Translations under genes and position numbers: made by a program
The notes under the pieces: generated by a model
Told to the model about the DNA's origin: nothing
The model's database searches: none
Seen by the model: only the letters and a program-made list of their open reading frames with translations
From: a bacterium
GTDB lineage: Bacteria; Bacteroidota; Ignavibacteria; Kapaibacteriales; UBA2268
DNA length: 20,066 bases
Direction: 5' to 3'
NCBI GenBank assembly: GCA_030426865.1
Contig: JAUHXN010000019.1
Span: 1-20,066 of the forward strand
Shown: positions 15,119 to 20,066 of the stretch, in pieces
How the letters are laid out: each line of letters opens with the position of its first letter
Position numbering within the stretch: position 1 is the first letter of the stretch

Positions 15119-15711
15119 TATTTCGAAGCTCCTTTTGAAGGAGTGATAAACATTTCAACTTTTTTCAGTGGATTGTCTCTCTCATCACGAGGCATGTTTA
15201 CAATTTTGTCAACTACATCCATACCATCAGATACTGCACCAAATACAGTATATTGATTATTCAAGCTAGGTACATCAGCTACACATATAAAGAATTGAGA
15301 AGTACCGCTATTCACATCATTACCTTTTCTAGCCATAGATAAAACACCTCTTACGTGCTTTACATCACTGAATTCGGCTGGAACAGTTTTTTGTCCTGGT
15401 GCACCCATTCCCCATGAACTTTTAGGACCTTCTTTTGAATTCGGATCGCCACCTTGTATAACGAAACCAGGAATTACTCTGTGGAAAGCAGTCCCATCAT
15501 AAGCTCCAGTTTTAACTAAGTTATCGAAATTTTCTACCGTTTTAGGTGCCAAATCTGGCCATAAAGAGATACTAATTTGTCCAATAGATTCTCCCTCAAC
15601 TTTTACGTCTATAACATAGTTCTTTGTTTTTTCTAATCTTGCGTCTTTTGCTGTTGTAGTCATAGTAAATGCTAACATAATTAGTGATAAAAATAGTGTA
15701 AATTTTTTCAT
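15118..15711 (-). CDS. Periplasmic cyclophilin-type peptidyl-prolyl isomerase
   Basis: Cyclophilin that interconverts cis and trans Xaa-Pro bonds during folding of exported proteins. A signal peptide (residues 1-21, ending TTTA) sends it out of the cytoplasm. The cyclophilin core (32-190) keeps the active-site motif FHRVIPGFVIQGGDP (76-90, with Arg78, Phe83 and Gln86) and NSGTSQFFI (134-142), as well as LNNQYTVFG (150-158). Length 197 is typical of the small bacterial secreted forms. It lies 18 bases after uppP and shares one base with engB, so it belongs to the same transcript. Confidence 0.94.
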   Translation of the reverse strand: MKKFTLFLSLIMLAFTMTTTAKDARLEKTKNYVIDVKVEGESIGQISISLWPDLAPKTVENFDNLVKTGAYDGTAFHRVIPGFVIQGGDPNSKEGPKSSWGMGAPGQKTVPAEFSDVKHVRGVLSMARKGNDVNSGTSQFFICVADVPSLNNQYTVFGAVSDGMDVVDKIVNMPRDERDNPLKKVEMFITPSKGASK

Positions 15712-15729
15712 TTTTTGCTCCTTATTTGT

Positions 15730-16560
15730 TTAAATGAAGAATAATAATACGATTGCCCCAAGTGCAATCCTGTAAAATATAAAAAGTTTTGTAGAGTTCT
15801 TTCTTAAAAAGTTTAATAAAAACGCGATTGACAAATAACCACTTATTCCAGCTACTGCTGTAGCCACTATTATAGTTACGTACATATCGCTTGTAAGATA
15901 CTCTGTAGCTTTGAAAAATTCTAATAATCCGCTACCTAATATAGCAGGAATGCCTAATAAAAATGAAAATCTGGCGGCAGCTTCACGGTTTAGCCCCATA
16001 AACAATCCACTTGTTATAGTAGTACCCGAACGCGAAGCACCAGGAATAAGTGCAAAAACTTGTCCAATACCCATCGCTAATGTTTCTTTCCATCCCAGAT
16101 TATCTAAGTTCTTTCTCTCTTTGTATAAAATCTCTGCAAACCATAGTAATAGCGAAAACACAATAAGTGAAGTTCCAATTACTATTGGCTCTTTGGTAAA
16201 GCTAGACCGGATTAAATCTTTAAGTGTAAGTCCAACTACAACTATCGGAATTGAACCGACAGCTATATACCATCCGAGTTTCGAGTTTTGCGATTGCTCT
16301 TTAAATGGTTTACGACTAGTAATATTTTCAGTAAAGAACGATGACAATATGTCTTTTATATCTTTTCGGAAATAAATGAAAACTGCTGCTAATGTACCTA
16401 GCTGCACAGTAGCGATAAATGAAGTCCATTGTTCAGGACTTTGATTTTTAATCACATCCATTAGTTGACCAGCTATAGTCATGTGGGCAGTACTACTAAT
16501 CGGTATAAACTCAGATAATCCTTGTACAAGACCAATTATAATTGCTTCTAATATACTCAT
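15730..16560 (-). CDS. uppP: Undecaprenyl-diphosphatase (BacA family)
   Basis: Integral membrane phosphatase that converts undecaprenyl diphosphate to the monophosphate, recycling the lipid carrier for peptidoglycan and O-antigen; overexpression gives bacitracin resistance in other bacteria. The 276 residues with about eight helices fit. The first family motif (E/Q)xxxE is Gln13-Glu17 followed by FIPISSTAHM (18-27, Ser22, Ser23, His26); the second is PGASRSGTT (173-181) with Arg177. It begins 3 bases after the end of the DUF2520 gene and precedes the cyclophilin by 18 bases, so it is cotranscribed. Confidence 0.96.
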   Translation of the reverse strand: MSILEAIIIGLVQGLSEFIPISSTAHMTIAGQLMDVIKNQSPEQWTSFIATVQLGTLAAVFIYFRKDIKDILSSFFTENITSRKPFKEQSQNSKLGWYIAVGSIPIVVVGLTLKDLIRSSFTKEPIVIGTSLIVFSLLLWFAEILYKERKNLDNLGWKETLAMGIGQVFALIPGASRSGTTITSGLFMGLNREAAARFSFLLGIPAILGSGLLEFFKATEYLTSDMYVTIIVATAVAGISGYLSIAFLLNFLRKNSTKLFIFYRIALGAIVLLFFI

Positions 16561-16563
16561 CTA

Positions 16564-17421
16564 TTAATCAAGTAACTCCATTATCAGTTCAAATTTATCC
16601 CCCGACAATAACCCTTTGTCGAAAGCCATTAACGCAAGTGATTCACACATATTTTTATATATAACGGCGTTTATAGTTTGCCCTAATGATTCTATATGCT
16701 TTGCTATAGTATCTACCTCACCCCTTACAACTGGTCCAGTTATAGCAGGCATTTCGTCATCTAATTGTCTAATATTATTTTGCAAGGTAGTTTCTAATAT
16801 CTGAGGTAGGAATTCCTTTGGGTCTATTCCAGAATCTTCTGCTATTTCTTTAGCTAAGTCTATTGAAAGAGCCATAAAGTTAGAAGCCGCAACAGCTGAT
16901 ATATGATAAAGAGCTTTTTTCTTAACTGATTCAGTAGAAAGTTTTATTGCTTTTCCATCTATTAGTTCTATAAAATTAGATATTACTTCGAATTCATTAG
17001 TTTCAGAATCTACTCCCCAAGCTATTCCATCTAGTATATTTACTTCATTAAAATAGAAAGTCTGAAATGGATGAGCAGAAGCAACTTTAGCACCATAGTC
17101 TTGCAAATCAATTAGACAATCCTTTGGCAATGTACCCGAAGTATGGAATACTAATTTACCATTCAGTTTTTCTTTATTGTTTACGATAAGTTGGTTTACT
17201 ACCTTTTCAATATCATTATCTTTTACAGCTATAATTATGAGCTCGCTATCAAATTTTGCATTCTCCCAATCCAATATTTTTAATGGAATTAGTCCATTTT
17301 CTAATGCATAATCTTTACTTTTATCAGAATGATATACCAACTCATAATCAGCAACTAATTCTAGCTTCTTAGCTAGTGTTACTCCTACATTGCCAGCACC
17401 TATGATTGTAATTTTCATCAT
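16564..17421 (-). CDS. Rossmann-like / DUF2520 domain protein (putative NAD(P)-dependent oxidoreductase)
   Basis: Resembles the F420/NADP-type and pyrroline-5-carboxylate reductase-like proteins that combine an N-terminal Rossmann domain with a C-terminal DUF2520 domain; the substrate is unknown. The nucleotide-binding loop GAGNVG is at residues 8-13, followed by strand motifs LIIIAVKDNDI (61-71) and LVFHTSGTLP (90-99). The conserved ASAHPFQTF (114-122) and KALYHISAVAASNFMALS (169-186) carry His-rich and Asn residues typical of the family, and ITGPVVRGE (227-235) follows. The length of 285 is normal. The start overlaps the cysS stop as ATGA (17421-17418), indicating coupling. Two adjacent ATGs occur at the start; I kept the first. 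Confidence 0.88.
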   Translation of the reverse strand: MMKITIIGAGNVGVTLAKKLELVADYELVYHSDKSKDYALENGLIPLKILDWENAKFDSELIIIAVKDNDIEKVVNQLIVNNKEKLNGKLVFHTSGTLPKDCLIDLQDYGAKVASAHPFQTFYFNEVNILDGIAWGVDSETNEFEVISNFIELIDGKAIKLSTESVKKKALYHISAVAASNFMALSIDLAKEIAEDSGIDPKEFLPQILETTLQNNIRQLDDEMPAITGPVVRGEVDTIAKHIESLGQTINAVIYKNMCESLALMAFDKGLLSGDKFELIMELLD

Positions 17422-18860
17422 AGCTTTTCTATCTCGAAGCCTTCTGCAGTATCTTTTATCACGAAACCACGGTTGTTAATCTCTATTCTTAGCATATCAG
17501 CCAAGTCGAAGTTCTTAGCTTTCTTAGCTTCTATTCTTTTATTAGCTAACATAATTACTTCTTCAGGAATATCTTCATCTGGCATTTCAAAGGTTAAAAT
17601 TCCAAATATCTCATTAAACTCTTTTAAGAATTCTAACATTTCCTCACGGCTATTTTTACCTAGCACAACTGCCGAATTCTTATTGATGAATGTAAATAGC
17701 TCGCCCAATGCTTTAGGAGTATGTAAATCGTTTTTAAGATGTTCAAAGAATTTTTCACTAAATAGTGTCACATCTGCGTAGTCATGTCCCATATTATTAC
17801 TAATAAGGTCATATACATATCTCTGTAAACGTTTGCGAGATTTACTCGCCGCTTCTACATCGGCAAAAGTGAAATTATATTTCGAGCGATAGTGAGCTGA
17901 AAGCATTGCAAACCGTATATCAATTGGATCCAACCCTTTGTCCATAAGATCACGAAGAGTATAGAAATTACCTGAAGACTTACTCATCTTCTGCCCTTCT
18001 ACCTGCAGAAATTCATTGTGGAACCAGTAATTTGTTGGCTCTATTCCGTAACCAGCTTTCGATTGAGCTATCTCATCTTCGTGGTGAGGGAATTGTAGAT
18101 CAATACCACCAGTATGTATATCGAATGGTAAATCCAGAATCTCTTTTTCCATAACCGAACATTCCAAATGCCAGCCAGGACGTCCTACTAATAGCTTACC
18201 TTCGAATTCGAATTCCCAACTTGGCTCTCCCTCTTTCTTGGCCTTCCACAGGACAAAATCGCTCACTTGTTCACGTTCATATTCATCTGAATCTATACGT
18301 TCTCCTGTACGGAAATTCTCGAAATCAAGATTCTTAAGCTTACCATATTTATCAGCATCCTTCCATTTACCTACATTGAAGTAAACTGAACCGTCTGACT
18401 CATAAGCGAATCCATTTTCCGCAATTAGTACTATCAGCTTTTTCATTCCATCTATATAATCAGTAGCACGAGGGAAGTCATGAAAATGACCTATAGAAAA
18501 ACCTAGTAGTCGAATATCTTTTTGGAATTCATCTTTGTAATAACTAGTAAATTGCTTCAAATTAGAGATTATATCGTCACTCTTGTTTCCCATCTCTGAT
18601 TTCCAAGCACTTTCATCATTTACATTCTTTATTGTCTTGTCATCAATGTCAGTTATATTCATCACCCAAGTTACTTTATAGCCATCTACAACTGTTAGTG
18701 TTCGCTGTAATAAATCTGCACACAAAAATGCACGCAAATTTCCAATATGAGCATAGTTATAGACTGTTGGGCCACAGCTATATATCTTAGCTTCGCCACG
18801 TTTTATAGGTTTAAAAGTTTCTATTTCTCTCGAAAGGGTATTATAAAGTTTGATAGACAT
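17418..18860 (-). CDS. cysS: Cysteinyl-tRNA synthetase
   Basis: Class I aminoacyl-tRNA synthetase that charges tRNA-Cys. The 480 residues match bacterial CysRS. It has IYSCGPTVYNYAHIGNLR (26-43), holding zinc ligand Cys29 and the HIGN ATP-binding motif (38-41), then NITDIDDK (68-75). The other zinc ligands are Cys234 in HLECSVM, His259 in FPHHEDE and Glu263. KMSKS is at 291-295. It is the first gene of the six-gene minus-strand run; a -7-like TATATTTG is 35 bases upstream of the ATG. Confidence 0.98.
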   Translation of the reverse strand: MSIKLYNTLSREIETFKPIKRGEAKIYSCGPTVYNYAHIGNLRAFLCADLLQRTLTVVDGYKVTWVMNITDIDDKTIKNVNDESAWKSEMGNKSDDIISNLKQFTSYYKDEFQKDIRLLGFSIGHFHDFPRATDYIDGMKKLIVLIAENGFAYESDGSVYFNVGKWKDADKYGKLKNLDFENFRTGERIDSDEYEREQVSDFVLWKAKKEGEPSWEFEFEGKLLVGRPGWHLECSVMEKEILDLPFDIHTGGIDLQFPHHEDEIAQSKAGYGIEPTNYWFHNEFLQVEGQKMSKSSGNFYTLRDLMDKGLDPIDIRFAMLSAHYRSKYNFTFADVEAASKSRKRLQRYVYDLISNNMGHDYADVTLFSEKFFEHLKNDLHTPKALGELFTFINKNSAVVLGKNSREEMLEFLKEFNEIFGILTFEMPDEDIPEEVIMLANKRIEAKKAKNFDLADMLRIEINNRGFVIKDTAEGFEIEKL

Positions 18861-18894
18861 TTATTTTTCTTAGTTAGGTGAAATTTCACAATCA

Positions 18895-18902
18895 CAAATA
18901 TA
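18895..18902 (-). promoter_or_regulatory. Candidate -7 box upstream of cysS
   Basis: TATATTTG on the minus strand matches TAnnTTTG exactly and lies 34 bases before the cysS ATG. No good TTTG is found 19-21 bases further upstream, so only half of a promoter is supported. Confidence 0.35.
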
Positions 18903-18946
18903 ATTATTTTTATCGTGAAAGGGTAAATCTGCTATAATACTATATA

Positions 18947-18980
18947 ACAAAAATGCCACTCTGTGAAAAAGAGTGGCATT
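18947..18980 (-). terminator. Intrinsic terminator of the 19006 gene
   Basis: AATGCCACTC (18952-18961) pairs with GAGTGGCATT (18971-18980), a 10-bp GC-containing stem (11 with an added T-A pair) around a short loop. On the minus strand it is followed by TTTTT. It lies 25 bases past the stop of the gene at 19006, so it closes that gene before cysS. Confidence 0.8.
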
Positions 18981-19005
18981 GGATTATTAACAAGTTTGAA
19001 TTAAC

Positions 19006-20066
19006 TTATTGAATGACAAACCTAATTGTTTGAATATCATCACCTACCTTGATTATAGCAAAGTAAGTACCTTTTGCTGCCTTCGTATTCGCATTGTCTC
19101 TACCATTCCATACTATCACATTCTTACCAATAGTTGAGTACTCATCAAACGCTATTTGTTCGATACCTTTCATATCAACTATACTAACCTTATATTTCTG
19201 AGCTTCATCAAAATTCAATTCTAATGAGATGCTACCTTCACTCGGGTTAGGATATGATTTGGCACTAGTAATAATAGGTATTCCGTTCCAAACAGAAGAC
19301 TGTATTGCTTTAGCCGTTAGTGGAATTTCTAGAGTATTACCATCGTCAGTTGATATAGTAAGAACTTCGTCATAGTCTTTCTCTTCTGTAGGTAAGAACG
19401 TAACAACAATCTCTCTTTTAGTATTTGGCTCTATGATTGGGGCATTCAGAACAGAGAAATTGAAATCACTCGAACTAACCATTATCTCTGTAATCGTAAT
19501 ATTCTTAGTAGTAGGATTTTCTATTTCGAATTTCATCTCAACTTCCTCGTTAATTACTACACTTCCGAATGACAGAGAGCTAACAGTACTAGTTATAGTT
19601 CCATTATCGATTCCATTTCCTCGAAGTTCTATGGTTACATTATTTACAGAATTGCTTACTATATTAAGCATTGCTTGATTCAATCCTACTTTAGATGGCG
19701 CGAAATCTAGACTTAAATCAACTATTGCTTCAGGCGCTAAAGTTATTGGTAAACTAGGAAAGGTTATAATAAATGCACTAGATTCTGACCCAGTAATATC
19801 CAATGCTGTTATAACAAGGTCTTCGTCCCCACTATTAGTAATTGATATTTCAGATATTTCTGATTTCACTTCTCCTATCGCAACATCACCACAATCAAGT
19901 ACATCAATATTTGTAGTTATCGATGGTCCACCATTGTTTTCTAAAACTTTGATTTCTGCTTCACTTGAATTAGCAGCTAATTCACAAGCATTTTTTACCT
20001 CAACAGAGTATTTACCAGCATCCGCAATAGTTACTTTTTCAATAGTTAATGTAGCAGAAGTTTCAT
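19006..20066 (-). CDS. T9SS-exported Ig-like / choice-of-anchor D protein (5' end outside window)
   Basis: The reading frame stays open to the right edge of the window: 352 residues are visible and the start is beyond 20066. The GTG at 19869 is internal, not a start. Visible residues 1-41 are the end of an Ig-like domain (ATLTIEKVTIADAGKYSVEV, DAGKY motif). Residues about 53-152 and 158-253 are two choice-of-anchor D (ASPM/SPD-2/Hydin-like) beta-sandwich repeats, with the typical LDCGDVAIGEV...ITNSGDEDLVIT and LSFGSVVINEE phrases. Residues 270-352 are a T9SS type A sorting tail (YPNPSEG, WNGRDNANTKAAKGTYF with a FlgD-like turn, final IRFVIQ). Probably a large surface-exposed adhesin or matrix protein; the ligand is unknown. 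It is followed by its own terminator. Confidence 0.88.
   Translation of the reverse strand, partial: ETSATLTIEKVTIADAGKYSVEVKNACELAANSSEAEIKVLENNGGPSITTNIDVLDCGDVAIGEVKSEISEISITNSGDEDLVITALDITGSESSAFIITFPSLPITLAPEAIVDLSLDFAPSKVGLNQAMLNIVSNSVNNVTIELRGNGIDNGTITSTVSSLSFGSVVINEEVEMKFEIENPTTKNITITEIMVSSSDFNFSVLNAPIIEPNTKREIVVTFLPTEEKDYDEVLTISTDDGNTLEIPLTAKAIQSSVWNGIPIITSAKSYPNPSEGSISLELNFDEAQKYKVSIVDMKGIEQIAFDEYSTIGKNVIVWNGRDNANTKAAKGTYFAIIKVGDDIQTIRFVIQ

Noticed and set aside
15911..16375. 154-codon plus-strand ORF opposite uppP
   Set aside because: Long, but antisense to an intact UppP with both catalytic motifs; its protein is Ser/Asn/Pro-rich nonsense-like sequence.

Overview
The window is AT-rich chromosomal DNA from a Bacteroidota/Chlorobiota-type bacterium (FCB group). 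I would guess an Ignavibacteria/Kapabacteria-like lineage, but that is inference. The evidence: two secreted proteins end in type IX secretion (T9SS) sorting tails. One of them carries choice-of-anchor D repeats, which are frequent in that group. Several candidate promoters fit the Bacteroidota form TTTG-N19-21-TAnnTTTG. Start codons mostly lack Shine-Dalgarno motifs. Two families of intergenic hairpin repeats familiar from Bacteroidota are present.

Layout. 1-33 looks like the tail of an outer-membrane-type gene. 34-386 is non-coding and holds two adjacent hairpin repeats and a candidate promoter. 387-1499 (+) is a secreted, probably beta-barrel protein whose last strand seems to lie in another frame after its stop. 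1579-8546 is all minus strand, read from right to left: a three-gene unit (cytosolic BtuF-like binding protein, T9SS-exported propeller/lectin protein, FutA-like iron-binding lipoprotein) ending in a strong hairpin terminator; then a Bax-inhibitor-1 membrane protein coupled to an acidic TPR protein; then a MATE exporter. 8765-11552 (+) holds a lipoprotein coupled to murQ, followed by a DUF819 membrane protein. 11553-13672 looks like accessory DNA: a hairpin repeat, a signal-peptide-sized relic ORF and an unrecognised secreted protein. A bidirectional terminator at 13757-13795 separates this from the next block.

The right part (18860 down to 13945, minus) is a tight run of six housekeeping genes: cysS, a DUF2520 reductase-like gene, uppP, a periplasmic cyclophilin, engB and gmhA. 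It is followed by a tRNA-Thr(TGT) with its own promoter. From 19006 to the right edge is the C-terminal part of a large T9SS-exported adhesin-like protein, with its own terminator.

How the genes work together: uppP (lipid carrier recycling), gmhA (heptose for LPS) and murQ (MurNAc-6-P recycling) all concern the cell envelope; cysS, tRNA-Thr and engB serve translation and ribosome assembly. The least conventional unit is the operon at 4617-8546, which mixes two orphan solute-binding proteins with a T9SS lectin-like protein and has no permease or ATPase in sight. I found no CRISPR array, insertion sequence, prophage or recognisable defence system.
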